A DNA stretch of 64,000 nucleotides from an uncultured Actinomycetes bacterium (lineage in GTDB: Bacteria; Actinomycetota; Acidimicrobiia; Acidimicrobiales; RAAP-2), in contig CAITNF010000001.1 of assembly GCA_903893745.1 (NCBI GenBank), forward strand, positions 62,001 through 126,000, read 5' to 3'. This document shows, in pieces, positions 9,455 to 17,494 of the stretch (the stretch's first letter is position 1; every line of letters begins with the position of its first letter). The translations under genes were made by a program, and so were the position numbers. The notes beneath the pieces were generated by a model. The model made no database searches and was not told the origin of the DNA. It was given only the letters and a program-made list of their open reading frames with translations.

Positions 9455-9530
9455 AGGAACCTATTGCCCACTCGGGGACTGAGAACTCTCACCAACCTGC
9501 ATAGCGTGAGCGTCACGTCTCACCATAGGG

Positions 9531-9791
9531 TCACGTACTCGATCGGAGTTTGGTAACCCAGTTTGCCTGATTTACGACTGCAAGAAGTGTCTCGCTGGTT
9601 CGAAGCTCGTCAGTGGCTACGTCATCAACGCGCGGCACGCCTCGCGGCGAAGCCCAATTCAGCGCGGCCGAAATCTCGCTCGCTCGAGTAGCAAAGCCGT
9701 CTGCGATCAGTCCCGCGCTTTCGTCACGCTCGAGTACACACCGTGCGAAAATCCCTTGAATCTCTTCCCGAAGCAGGAGATAATCGATAAA
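9531..9791 (-). pseudogene. Possible 3' remnant of an unidentified gene
   Basis: Between the tRNA and the DMT transporter gene (about 425 bases) the minus strand holds an 86-codon open frame. It starts right after a stop codon, has no early ATG, GTG or TTG, and ends in TGA. The translation looks protein-like: LLLREEIQGIFARCVLERDE, then a middle with AALNWASPRGVPRVDD, ending NQANWVTKLRSST. Codon use resembles the neighbouring genes. I do not recognise the family. Absence of a usable start with a stop just upstream suggests a gene that has lost its 5' part. A short gene with a non-standard start, or chance, cannot be excluded. I see nothing else in this interval. Confidence 0.35.
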
Positions 9792-9879
9792 CTAGGCGAA
9801 TCATTAGCATAAAGATCAGTAGTAAATCTCGTGAACCTTTAGTTCTTCGTGGACGAGCTGCAGAGTCCATTTACTTGAA

Positions 9880-10818
9880 ATGAGTCCAGAAATAGCAAAG
9901 CCCGAATTTCAAATTACTGCCAGATCGTGGCTTGGTCCCTATGCGGGGATCGCTCTGGCGTGGGGTGGCTCGTTTATGTTCATAAAACTCGCACTGAGCG
10001 CGTTCACCCCGTTCGGTGTCGTCTTTCTTAGCAGCACCACTGGGTCAATTCTCATGTTATTAGTCGCACGGATCAAACACGTTGCGTTGCCTCGGGGCTG
10101 GCGGGTCTGGCTCAAGCTCTGGTTCATGGCACTCAGCATTTCCGCCGCGCCTGGTGTTCTGACTGCCGTGGCTGAATCACACGCATCGTCATCTTTTGTT
10201 GGCATCGTGCTGAGTGGGCTGATTCCCTTGATGTCACTATTCTTCATCGTTATTGTGTTTCGCGACGAACCGATTTCTTCGGCACAAGTCATTGGACTTG
10301 TTGTAGGGCTTATAGGTGTTCTGGTGATTTTCGCCATATGGCAAGGTGTTGGTCACAATCTCTGGTGGGCGGTGATTGCGGTCATTGCGGCGGCGGGATG
10401 CGTTGGTTTTTCCTACCCATTCTCGCGTCGCTACCTGGTCAGTCTCGATATTGACCCGATTGCGCTCTCTTGCGCCCAACTTATTTTGACGACCATCACG
10501 CTCTTACCCGCGTTCTTGCTCGACGGACGATCGTCCAGCGCCATTCCCGTAAAGGCAATTTTTGGAGTTCTGTGTCTAGGAATCTTTGCCAATGGCCTAG
10601 CCTTTATGTGGAATTTTCAAGTTGTCCGTGCGGTCGGTAGTTCAGTCGCTAGCACCGTCAATTTTCTTTCGCCAGCCGTTGCCCTGCTCTGCGGGATCAT
10701 TCTCCTTCACGAGCACCTGACGTGGTACGAACCAGTGGGTGGCTGCATCATTCTGTTAGGTGTTGCCATTAGTCAAGGTCGATTGACGTTACCTATCAAG
10801 CGTCGCTCGGCGACGTAG
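9880..10818 (+). CDS. DMT superfamily (EamA) transporter
   Basis: A 312-residue inner-membrane protein with about ten helices arranged as two EamA repeats. The first starts at WLGPYAGIALAWGGSFMFIK and the second around LWWAVIAVIAAAGCVGFSYP. The second repeat has the typical helix pair with the segment SSVASTVNFLSPAVALLCG followed by LHEHLTWYEPVGGCIILLG. Members export amino acids, nucleosides or other metabolites; the substrate cannot be deduced here. It is a single gene, divergent from the remnant frame upstream and convergent with the alcohol dehydrogenase gene. No Shine-Dalgarno is evident before the ATG. A 15-bp hairpin overlaps its last codons. Confidence 0.85.
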   Translation: MSPEIAKPEFQITARSWLGPYAGIALAWGGSFMFIKLALSAFTPFGVVFLSSTTGSILMLLVARIKHVALPRGWRVWLKLWFMALSISAAPGVLTAVAESHASSSFVGIVLSGLIPLMSLFFIVIVFRDEPISSAQVIGLVVGLIGVLVIFAIWQGVGHNLWWAVIAVIAAAGCVGFSYPFSRRYLVSLDIDPIALSCAQLILTTITLLPAFLLDGRSSSAIPVKAIFGVLCLGIFANGLAFMWNFQVVRAVGSSVASTVNFLSPAVALLCGIILLHEHLTWYEPVGGCIILLGVAISQGRLTLPIKRRSAT

Positions 10819-10837
10819 TTCACTACGTCGCCGAGCG
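10804..10837. terminator. Convergent hairpin terminator without U-tract
   Basis: CGCTCGGCGACGTAG and its exact reverse complement are separated by TTCA, a perfect 15-bp stem. The left arm is the last five codons of the DMT transporter, including its TAG stop. No T-run follows on either strand, so this would be an I-shaped actinobacterial-type terminator serving both convergent genes. Confidence 0.6.
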
Positions 10838-10858
10838 GTCCGCACAAAGATAAAACTT

Positions 10859-11812
10859 CTAGTCCAATAGTGCGACGAGCCGACCTTGGACTTCATGATT
10901 CTTCAATCGATCGAGACCCGCGGGGATCTCGTCGAAGGTCACTGTGGCGATCTGCGGACTGAGTTTTCCCGTGGCGAAGAGATCGTATATTCCACGAATA
11001 TCGTCAACCGTGCCGCCCATACTCCCCAAGAGTTCAACCTGTTTCAAAATTAACTGACCAGTGTCGATTGTCGCTTCCAAGACACCCATACCCACTTGAA
11101 CAACACGACCCTTGGGACCAACAGCGAGAATCGCGTCAGCAGTTGTAGTGCCAAAACCGGCAAAGTCAATAATCACGTCAAGTTCGAGCGGCTGGAACTC
11201 CATCACGTCGGTAAAAACTTCCTTAATACCAATTGACGGTCCCAGAGCTCGAGCGGTTGGACTGATGTCACAGGCGTAGACCTCAGCACCAGCAATCACT
11301 GCTGCTCGGGCGCCCAACTGACCGAGCCCGCCGAGACCAATCATGCCAACGCGCGTGCCCGCAGTGACCCGACCCACCACCATGGTCGCGTGATAGGAAG
11401 TCATTCCGGCATCAGTGCCTAGGGCGGCTTGCATAAACGACACGTTTTGCGGAATACGCACTAGGTCTTCGGCCATGGCTACTGCCTTAGTGGCGTAGCC
11501 ACCATCCCAGTGATTACCGGGTGAACCACCACTCGTCTTAGCAACTGGGCAGACTCCGACGCGGTCGCCCAGAGAATATTCGGTTACCCCGGCACCCACT
11601 TCGGCAACGACACCGGCGAATTCGTGGCCCAGAATAACTGGAAATTTATGGATGATCTTCATCCAACCCGGGTCAACGAGTGCGCCAACATCAGAGTGAC
11701 AAAGTCCCGTCGCCTTAATTTCGATCACTACTTCACCGGTGCCAGCACGCGGATCATCTTGCTCAATGAGCCGTAACGGCTCACCAGTTCTCGTGAATTG
11801 CCAACCCTTCAT
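10859..11812 (-). CDS. Zinc-binding alcohol dehydrogenase family protein (MDR)
   Basis: Medium-chain dehydrogenase/reductase of 317 residues starting MKGWQFTRTGEPLRL. It shows the catalytic zinc Cys in LCHSDVGAL, GHEFAGVVAEVG, and the Rossmann motif GLGGLGQLGARAAV with an acidic residue (CD) at the end of the second strand, suggesting NAD(H). The lobe that normally carries four cysteines for the structural zinc reads GVCPVAKTSGG and has a single Cys, so that site is missing. The next genes in this orientation are separated by a hairpin, so it is probably transcribed alone. An upstream in-frame ATG would add 23 residues that do not fit the family. Confidence 0.82.
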   Translation of the reverse strand: MKGWQFTRTGEPLRLIEQDDPRAGTGEVVIEIKATGLCHSDVGALVDPGWMKIIHKFPVILGHEFAGVVAEVGAGVTEYSLGDRVGVCPVAKTSGGSPGNHWDGGYATKAVAMAEDLVRIPQNVSFMQAALGTDAGMTSYHATMVVGRVTAGTRVGMIGLGGLGQLGARAAVIAGAEVYACDISPTARALGPSIGIKEVFTDVMEFQPLELDVIIDFAGFGTTTADAILAVGPKGRVVQVGMGVLEATIDTGQLILKQVELLGSMGGTVDDIRGIYDLFATGKLSPQIATVTFDEIPAGLDRLKNHEVQGRLVALLD

Positions 11813-11999
11813 AGACTTCAACCCCCAATTAGTTGCTGTTTGGTTTCTAAAAAGCTTTCGATTTGAATTGATGCCGAACACTGCTTCACCAGAGTGATTC
11901 CATGTGAATCACTCTTCAAACATTTGAACCGTCAAATGCCTACGAAGCACCCAGGACTTGACGTTCACTTACTTCGTATCCACTCAATGGAACTTGAAG

Positions 12000-12037
12000 C
12001 ACAACGCGCACCCCGCCGAGACGGGGTGCGCGTTGTG
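12000..12037 (-). terminator. Hairpin downstream of sugar-binding protein gene (copy 1)
   Basis: A 16-bp perfect stem (CACAACGCGCACCCCG and its complement, loop CCGAGA) lies 54 bases after the stop codon of the binding-protein gene. A second small hairpin, GACGCC-ATC-GGCGTC at 12056 to 12070, lies between. There is no T-run. It probably terminates transcription or protects the 3' end of the binding-protein mRNA. Confidence 0.65.
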
Positions 12038-12090
12038 TACTCCATAATCTGCCCCGACGCCATCGGCGTCAGTTCAGTTCGAAGTCAAAA

Positions 12091-13167
12091 CTATTTCTTA
12101 ACCTTGACGCCTTCGGCTATCCAGCGATTCACGAAGAACGGCTTGAAGCTGGGCCACTTGTAAACGTCGCCAGTTGCCTGAACGTTGCTCGGAGTGATCA
12201 ACGTGTAGGGCAGCGGGTGAATGTTCATGTTGGTCAGCCAGTTCTTCTTGTGAAGGACGAACTTGTTGACGATCGCGTCAAAGCAGTACCAACCGCTGTT
12301 GTAGACCGGTGAGTCAGCAATGGCCATTGGCTGCGTGCTACCCGAGGCCTTCGCCGCGCGCAAGATTCCAAAGTCAACTGGATCTTGGTAGAAGCCATAG
12401 ACGCCAATCTTCCCCAAGTTCTGCGACGAAATTACCTGCAGCGCCGTTGAGAACTCAAAGTCCTGGAGACCCCAAACCATATTGATTGATGGGTTGGCGT
12501 GTAGTGCGTCGGCCACCGCAGTCTGGGTGTCGGTCACTGCGTTTGCCAAGTCCGTCTCGTGCGTCGCAGCAACCTGAACCACGCCCGACGTGGCCTTAGC
12601 CAATGCCTGGTAGCGAATCACGATTGCGGCCAGCGCGGAGGCGTTGATACTGAGGGCCTTACCACCGTTGGGGTAGTCCTTCAAGATCTGGGCGCCAAGG
12701 AGTCGGGCCATTTTTGCGTCACTCGGTGCGTACACCGCTGCCGCCTGGTGCTGTGGGTCAATCAGTGGAGCTGCCTCAGCGATAATTGGAATCCCCTTCT
12801 GCTTCGCCGCAGCGAATGCAGCAGGCGCGAGTGATGGGTTGATGGCAATGTCAATGATTGCTGAAACATTCTGATTAACCAGCGCTGACATAATCTGCGC
12901 CATCTGAGCTGGGTCACCATTCGCGTTCAGTACGACCAGGTTGAAGCCAAGCGCCTTAGCGGCCAGTTTGTCAACTTCGATCATCTGCAACACAACCGGC
13001 GATTGCTCAGTAATTGCGGCAACCCCTACGGTGATCTTCTTTGCTGCTCCAGCATTACTGGCAGGAACAATTGCCACACCAGCCAAAACAGCGAGAGTCG
13101 TCAACGAAGCGAGCGTTCTCGCACCCTTAGACAGCACTCTCTTACGGAACACTCCATTTTGATTCAT
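12091..13167 (-). CDS. Ribose-type ABC importer substrate-binding protein, copy 1
   Basis: Exported 358-residue binding protein of the periplasmic-binding-protein type 1 (RbsB-like) family. An N-terminal signal sequence (basic residues, then TLASLTTLAVLAGVAIVPA, probably cleaved around residue 42) precedes ITVGVAAITEQSPVVLQ, GDPAQMAQIMSALVNQNV and KQKGIPIIAEAAPLIDPQH. By eye it is more than 80% identical to the binding protein at 41638 to 42717, and the two share an upstream element. This copy has no permease or ATPase next to it. It probably feeds the importer encoded about 25 kb away, or is a recent duplicate with altered specificity. RBS is GGGGGGAAAGA directly before ATG. The gene has its own promoter and 3' hairpins. 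Confidence 0.88.
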   Translation of the reverse strand: MNQNGVFRKRVLSKGARTLASLTTLAVLAGVAIVPASNAGAAKKITVGVAAITEQSPVVLQMIEVDKLAAKALGFNLVVLNANGDPAQMAQIMSALVNQNVSAIIDIAINPSLAPAAFAAAKQKGIPIIAEAAPLIDPQHQAAAVYAPSDAKMARLLGAQILKDYPNGGKALSINASALAAIVIRYQALAKATSGVVQVAATHETDLANAVTDTQTAVADALHANPSINMVWGLQDFEFSTALQVISSQNLGKIGVYGFYQDPVDFGILRAAKASGSTQPMAIADSPVYNSGWYCFDAIVNKFVLHKKNWLTNMNIHPLPYTLITPSNVQATGDVYKWPSFKPFFVNRWIAEGVKVKK

Positions 13168-13305
13168 TCTTTCCCCCCAGGTTGAGTAACTTCATTTGTA
13201 AGATAGTTCTGGCAAGTAAAATATTTATGTCGGCCACCGCGGGAAAGAGCCCCGAAACAACTAACCCAAGAATTTTGTATCTGCCAAATCAACTCTCTTA
13301 CATTC

Positions 13306-13333
13306 ATTATAACTATTCGGATGATAAAAGCAA
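13306..13333 (-). promoter_or_regulatory. Promoter of binding-protein gene copy 1
   Basis: TTGCTT (13328 to 13333) and TATAAT (13306 to 13311) are 16 bases apart on the minus strand, giving a leader of about 130 bases. The stretch CGAATAGTTATAAT recurs with one change upstream of binding-protein copy 2, suggesting shared control. The rest of the 282-base interval between the regulator gene and this gene shows nothing else clear. Confidence 0.6.
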
Positions 13334-13449
13334 GTTGCCGTATCAGCCTTCGAGAGGCAGTGGACGCTCCCTATTCGAGGTCCAGAAATATCGTTCCCCG
13401 TAAAATCTGGACGTATTCGCCAAAACTACGTTCGCATTTACTACGGGCA

Positions 13450-14253
13450 CTACGTCGCGATATCGCTCCAGGAGAGCTTGCTGTCGTAGACGCTGGAGTA
13501 GTAGCGATCGAGATAACGTCCGAATTCACCAATGTGGTGCGCCATCGCGGCTTCAGCCTTGTCACCATCACCCTCAGCAATCGCCTTATAAACAACTTCG
13601 TGTGCGTCGACCACTGCATCACGACGCCCTTCGGGGTAGTCGACGCCTAGCGGCGAGCCGTCAGTTATCCAATGGAGTGATCCGATTAGTAACGCGAACA
13701 CGACGTTGGCTGACGCCCGAGCGACTGCGTGGTGAAATCGTTCGTTGGATTCAAGAAAAGTATCCTCGTTGTCAAGATTTAGTCGCATTTGTTCAACTGA
13801 CTGACGGATCTCTTCCAATCCTTCTGGAGTCGCGTGCAGCGCCGCCAACCGAGCGATGGTCGGTTCAATGTGCAAACGAACTTCGACAATGGAGCGGAAC
13901 GGAGTTCCATTCAATTGGAGAAACAGTGCGAGAGTTCCGGCCAGGTCACGAGCATCAGGTTGGCCAGTGAAGGGTCCACCTCCCGGTCCAGGTTTCATCG
14001 TGATGACGCCATTCATCTCGAGGAATCGAAGTGACTCACGAAGTGTTCCGCGACCCACGCCATACTCTTCGAGCATCTCGCGTTCAGTGGGTAGCTTGGT
14101 CCCCGGGGGTAAGTCATTCAGTGAGATTTTGTGCACAATTTCTTGAGCAATTACCATTGCGGCCTTGTGGGCACGGGCGGGCTTGGCACGGGTAGTAAAT
14201 GCTCGTGATGAGGTACTTCGTTCGACGTCGCCGTCAATTCCGTCCTTTTTCAT
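13450..14253 (-). CDS. GntR/FadR-family transcriptional regulator
   Basis: A 267-residue repressor or activator. After a basic N-terminal extension, a winged helix-turn-helix occupies roughly residues 30 to 100 (PPGTKLPTEREMLEEYGVGR, GTLRESLRFLEMNGVI). An FCD ligand-binding domain follows, with candidate metal ligands in NERFHHAVARAS, DAHEVVYKAI and AMAHHIGEF. FCD regulators sense small carboxylic acids or acyl-CoAs. It is the last gene of an operon that begins with the amidohydrolase gene at 18739, 16 bases after the acyl-CoA ligase gene, and is followed by the sugar-binding protein gene. It probably controls one or both of them. RBS is AGGAAGG before ATG. Confidence 0.88.
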   Translation of the reverse strand: MKKDGIDGDVERSTSSRAFTTRAKPARAHKAAMVIAQEIVHKISLNDLPPGTKLPTEREMLEEYGVGRGTLRESLRFLEMNGVITMKPGPGGGPFTGQPDARDLAGTLALFLQLNGTPFRSIVEVRLHIEPTIARLAALHATPEGLEEIRQSVEQMRLNLDNEDTFLESNERFHHAVARASANVVFALLIGSLHWITDGSPLGVDYPEGRRDAVVDAHEVVYKAIAEGDGDKAEAAMAHHIGEFGRYLDRYYSSVYDSKLSWSDIAT

Positions 14254-14269
14254 TGCGCCCTTCCTCGTT

Positions 14270-15925
14270 CTAACTGGGAATCAAATTTCGGTCGTGGACC
14301 GTCGAATCAACTCCCATTGCTCGCAGGCTACCCTTCTGGACCTTCTCCGAAGGCGTTTTTGGAAGCGCATCGAGATACCGCAGGTATCGCGGTACTGCGA
14401 AATAGGGCAATCGGCGATCACAGAAATGCCAAAACTCCTCAGGGTCGAGTTCAGAACCCGCCGCACGAACGACGATGGCCATCACTTCATCCTCGCCGGC
14501 CTCTTGATCAGCCGGTACCGCCACGACCGCACATTCAGCAACTGCGGGGTGTTGCAGCAGGGCCTGCTCCACTTCGTAGGAGCTGATGTTCTCTCCACGT
14601 CGTCGTAGAGCATCCTTTAATCGATCAACAAAGTAGAACCACCCGTCCGCGTCGCGACGCAGGCCATCACCAGTATGAAACCAGCAGTTTCGCAGCGCTT
14701 CAACTGTTCGGTCCGGCATGCCAAAGTAACCAACCGTCATTGTAAACGGGAAGATTGGACGGACAACTAGTTCACCAAGTTCCCCTACGGGAACTTCTTC
14801 ATCGGTTTCGGGGTCAACCAGTCGTACGTCGAACCAATCGGCGACGACCTTGCCCACCGCACCGGGTGGACGTTTCACACCGTACGGGGTCATGAGGGGC
14901 ATCGAAGTCTCGGTCAAACCAAAGACTTCGACAAAGGTCTCAACACCAAAACGTTCCTTGAAGCCATCAACGATTGAACTTGCCGTTGGCGCCGCAAAAA
15001 TGCATCGCAGATTATTATCCCGATCGTTAGGCGCTGGCGGTTGCTTCCAAACGAAGTCCATCATGACCCCGACGAAGTTGGTGACCGTCGCTCCCGAGTC
15101 GCTGATCCACCCAGCCCAACGTGAAGCACTGAAGCGCTCACGCAGTACGAATCGTGCCCCCGCCAGTAGCGCCGGATAGGCCGCGAGAAACTGGGCGTTA
15201 CCGTGAAAGAGCGGCCCCACTGATAAGTACGTATCGGCATCAGTTAGTCGCGTCAACGAGATGCACTCATCGGCCTCGAACACCATATGCGCGTGGGTCA
15301 TGGTTACACCCTTGGAGAGGCCCGTGGTGCCCGAGGTGAAAAAGACCGATGCCAAGTCGCGCGCCATTACTTCTGGCAACTCCACCGAAGGTGACGCCAG
15401 CAGGTTCCTAAAGGGTTCGACTTTGTAACCCACCGCACTCAGCTTGGCGATGGTCTCCGCTTCTTGGACCATATCGTCGCTAACCACGTACACGTGATGA
15501 ATGCTGGTGCAGGCTTCTGATGACTCAATAAAACGCTCCGCAAATGAGTCGTGCACGATCGCTCCGGTTGGGGCAACCGTACGCACTTGGTGTTCAAAGA
15601 AACTTCCGCGGTACGCCGTATTTATAGGGACTTCGGCAATCCCGGCCATCCCGGTGCCGAGCCAGCCCAGGATGTACTCCGCACGGTTGGGGAGCATGAT
15701 GACGACGCGGTCACCCTTTTCGTGACCGCGCATCAGCAGGCCCGACCCAATGGCAACGGCGAGGTCGTGCACTTCGCCGTAGGTGTAGCGAAGGTTGTCG
15801 CCCGGTACATCGAGGTAGATTGAATCGCGGTGCGTTTTCGCACGCAGCGCCACAATATTTGGGAGAGTCCACTCAGTTCGATTACGTAACGTCGGCTGAT
15901 ACTCGTCGTACGTCGTACTCGTCAT
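14270..15925 (-). CDS. AMP-dependent acyl-CoA ligase
   Basis: ANL-superfamily enzyme of 551 residues that activates a carboxylic acid with ATP and CoA. The P-loop-like motif TSGTTGLSKG is at about 197 to 206. The A5/A7 region reads EVFGLTETSMPLM and TGDGLRRDADGWFYFVDRLKDA is split between A7 and A8. The hinge is RRRGENISSYEVE, and the catalytic Lys528 lies in PKTPSEKVQK, where the usual Gly before Lys is Glu. It resembles the CaiC/crotonobetaine-CoA ligase group, but the substrate is unknown. The ATG overlaps the stop of the upstream crotonase gene as ATGA. The pair sits in a five-gene operon with a class II aldolase, an amidohydrolase and a FadR-type regulator. Confidence 0.88.
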   Translation of the reverse strand: MTSTTYDEYQPTLRNRTEWTLPNIVALRAKTHRDSIYLDVPGDNLRYTYGEVHDLAVAIGSGLLMRGHEKGDRVVIMLPNRAEYILGWLGTGMAGIAEVPINTAYRGSFFEHQVRTVAPTGAIVHDSFAERFIESSEACTSIHHVYVVSDDMVQEAETIAKLSAVGYKVEPFRNLLASPSVELPEVMARDLASVFFTSGTTGLSKGVTMTHAHMVFEADECISLTRLTDADTYLSVGPLFHGNAQFLAAYPALLAGARFVLRERFSASRWAGWISDSGATVTNFVGVMMDFVWKQPPAPNDRDNNLRCIFAAPTASSIVDGFKERFGVETFVEVFGLTETSMPLMTPYGVKRPPGAVGKVVADWFDVRLVDPETDEEVPVGELGELVVRPIFPFTMTVGYFGMPDRTVEALRNCWFHTGDGLRRDADGWFYFVDRLKDALRRRGENISSYEVEQALLQHPAVAECAVVAVPADQEAGEDEVMAIVVRAAGSELDPEEFWHFCDRRLPYFAVPRYLRYLDALPKTPSEKVQKGSLRAMGVDSTVHDRNLIPS

Positions 15926-16698
15926 TTAGATCCTCGTCGTCTGAATTTAGGCTGGCGCTTTTCCATAAAGGCGGTCGCCCCTTCTCGCATATCGTCTGAT
16001 CCAATGGCCTGCACCAACATCCCGAGCCCCGAAACGAAATTGTCACGACATGCGTTCCACCAAACGTTGGAGGACAGTTTCGCAATTTCAAGGTACCGAG
16101 GACTCATCAAGGCCAACTCAGCCACCATCGCCGCAACGGCAGAGTCCAGCTGGTCATCATCAACAACTTCATTGATCCAACCCAGCGATTCGGCGGTCTC
16201 GGCGTCGTACTTGCGACACAACATTGAGACTTCTTTCGCCCTCTTCTCGCCTACCGAAATTGCCAACATATTGGTACCACCAAGTACTGGCGCACTACCG
16301 ATGCGCACTCCCGTTTGACCAAACGTCGCTGAGCGAACGGCAATAGCGAAGTCACAGGCCACTACCAACTCATTGCCACCTCCCGCTGCAACGCCATTCA
16401 CGGCCGCAATCACCGGGATGGGAGCGTTACGTATGGCGTCGAAAAGCTCGAGCGAGCCAAAGAACATCGAGCGAAGTTGAACCGGATCGGGCGACGCCAG
16501 TTCTTTCAAGAATCCACCGGCACAAAATGAGTCACCCGAACCAGTAATCACCAGCGCCGTGATGTCACTATTTTGCGCTTCCTTAATCGCGGCCACAATC
16601 TCTGCGCACATTTTGGGGTCGTACGCATTTTTGCGCTCGGGCCGATTCAGCCGAATCCACGTTGCGTTGTCCCGTCGTTCTACCACTACATCAGCCAT
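15922..16698 (-). CDS. Enoyl-CoA hydratase/isomerase family protein, MenB/BadI-like
   Basis: Crotonase-fold protein of 258 residues. Oxyanion-hole segments are GSGDSFCAGGF and GVAAGGGNELVVACD. The first catalytic Glu of true hydratases is absent: the usual GQPE segment reads GQTGVRIGS. That sequence and the later LCRKYDAETAESLGWINEVV are instead characteristic of the MenB/BadI branch (dihydroxynaphthoyl-CoA synthase and 2-ketocyclohexanecarboxyl-CoA hydrolase), where LCRQYDA is typical. A Glu is kept in RAKEVSML. I infer a ring-cleaving or C-C bond hydrolysing role rather than hydration. It follows the class II aldolase gene by 46 bases and overlaps the ligase gene by four. Confidence 0.82.
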   Translation of the reverse strand: MADVVVERRDNATWIRLNRPERKNAYDPKMCAEIVAAIKEAQNSDITALVITGSGDSFCAGGFLKELASPDPVQLRSMFFGSLELFDAIRNAPIPVIAAVNGVAAGGGNELVVACDFAIAVRSATFGQTGVRIGSAPVLGGTNMLAISVGEKRAKEVSMLCRKYDAETAESLGWINEVVDDDQLDSAVAAMVAELALMSPRYLEIAKLSSNVWWNACRDNFVSGLGMLVQAIGSDDMREGATAFMEKRQPKFRRRGSK

Positions 16699-16744
16699 CG
16701 GTCGCTCCTCTTATCTTCGAACCACAGACCAAACGTACTCGTGG

Positions 16745-17446
16745 CTAAGCAAGAGTCTGTGGCTGAATGGTTCCGTTGACGAGAGCGCGGGCAGCCCGGC
16801 GCTGCATCAAAGCCCAGGTCTTCTCGAGGTAGTCGGCTTTACCCAGCAGGATCTGAATGTGCTCGAGGATATCGGGCGTCATAACCGGTGCGTCAGTGGG
16901 TGACAAGGTCACGTCTAATTTTGCGACGTAGTCAAACGTCACGTGTCGAGATGCGGCTTCACCCATAGTGGAGCCAACCGTGATTGCGCCATGCCACGGG
17001 ATGACAATGGCGACATCCTCATCACGCAGAGCCGGAGCGATTGATTCGATCTCGTCGTCGGGCGCAATGGCAGTTTTTTCATAAAAGTACGTCGCCAAAT
17101 TGTGGTACACGCGTGGGGGGCGACCAAAGGCTGACTGAGCCGTTACCCAAAATCCGTGAGTGTGGACAATCGCGTTAACGTCCGGACGCAGGTCGTAGAT
17201 ACCGGGGTGGAATCCAATACCCGGGCTGACGTCGCGGCCTTCGCCCACATCCTCACTACCAAAATCGAGCAGAAATATATCGTCAATAGTCATCTCTTCA
17301 AATGCCCGGTCCAGGGCATTGGTCCAGTAACGACGTTCGCCGGGCACGCGAACACTGACGTGGCCACCGATTACTGATCCGAGTCCGTACACCGCCAAGG
17401 CGTGGCAAGCATCGAGAACCTCACGAGCTAATGGGTCACTTTTCAT
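16745..17446 (-). CDS. Class II aldolase/adducin family protein
   Basis: A 233-residue zinc-dependent aldolase-fold protein. Metal ligands are visible in IVHTHGFWV and in PWHGAITVG, and the N-terminal segment GLGSVIGGHVSVRVPG is the usual phosphate/substrate loop in which Asn of the sugar-phosphate aldolases is replaced. Family members are fuculose- or rhamnulose-phosphate aldolases, ribulose-phosphate epimerases and decarboxylases of aromatic acids. Placement between an amidohydrolase gene and a crotonase gene suggests a decarboxylase or aldolase step in a carboxylic-acid pathway rather than sugar use. It starts 48 bases after the amidohydrolase gene. Confidence 0.82.
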   Translation of the reverse strand: MKSDPLAREVLDACHALAVYGLGSVIGGHVSVRVPGERRYWTNALDRAFEEMTIDDIFLLDFGSEDVGEGRDVSPGIGFHPGIYDLRPDVNAIVHTHGFWVTAQSAFGRPPRVYHNLATYFYEKTAIAPDDEIESIAPALRDEDVAIVIPWHGAITVGSTMGEAASRHVTFDYVAKLDVTLSPTDAPVMTPDILEHIQILLGKADYLEKTWALMQRRAARALVNGTIQPQTLA

Positions 17447-17494
17447 GAATTGCTTCCTTTCAGTAGATGGTTAGTGCGATTATCGAACGTGTAA

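Noticed and set aside
9282-9455. N-terminal extension of the dCTP deaminase frame
   Set aside because: It runs through the complement of a complete tRNA-Gly gene, and the family start is at MVLSD.
9381-9791. tRNA-Gly as attachment site of a catabolic island
   Set aside because: No integrase, no repeated tRNA 3' end elsewhere in the window and no composition change were seen; only the start-less frame hints at rearrangement.
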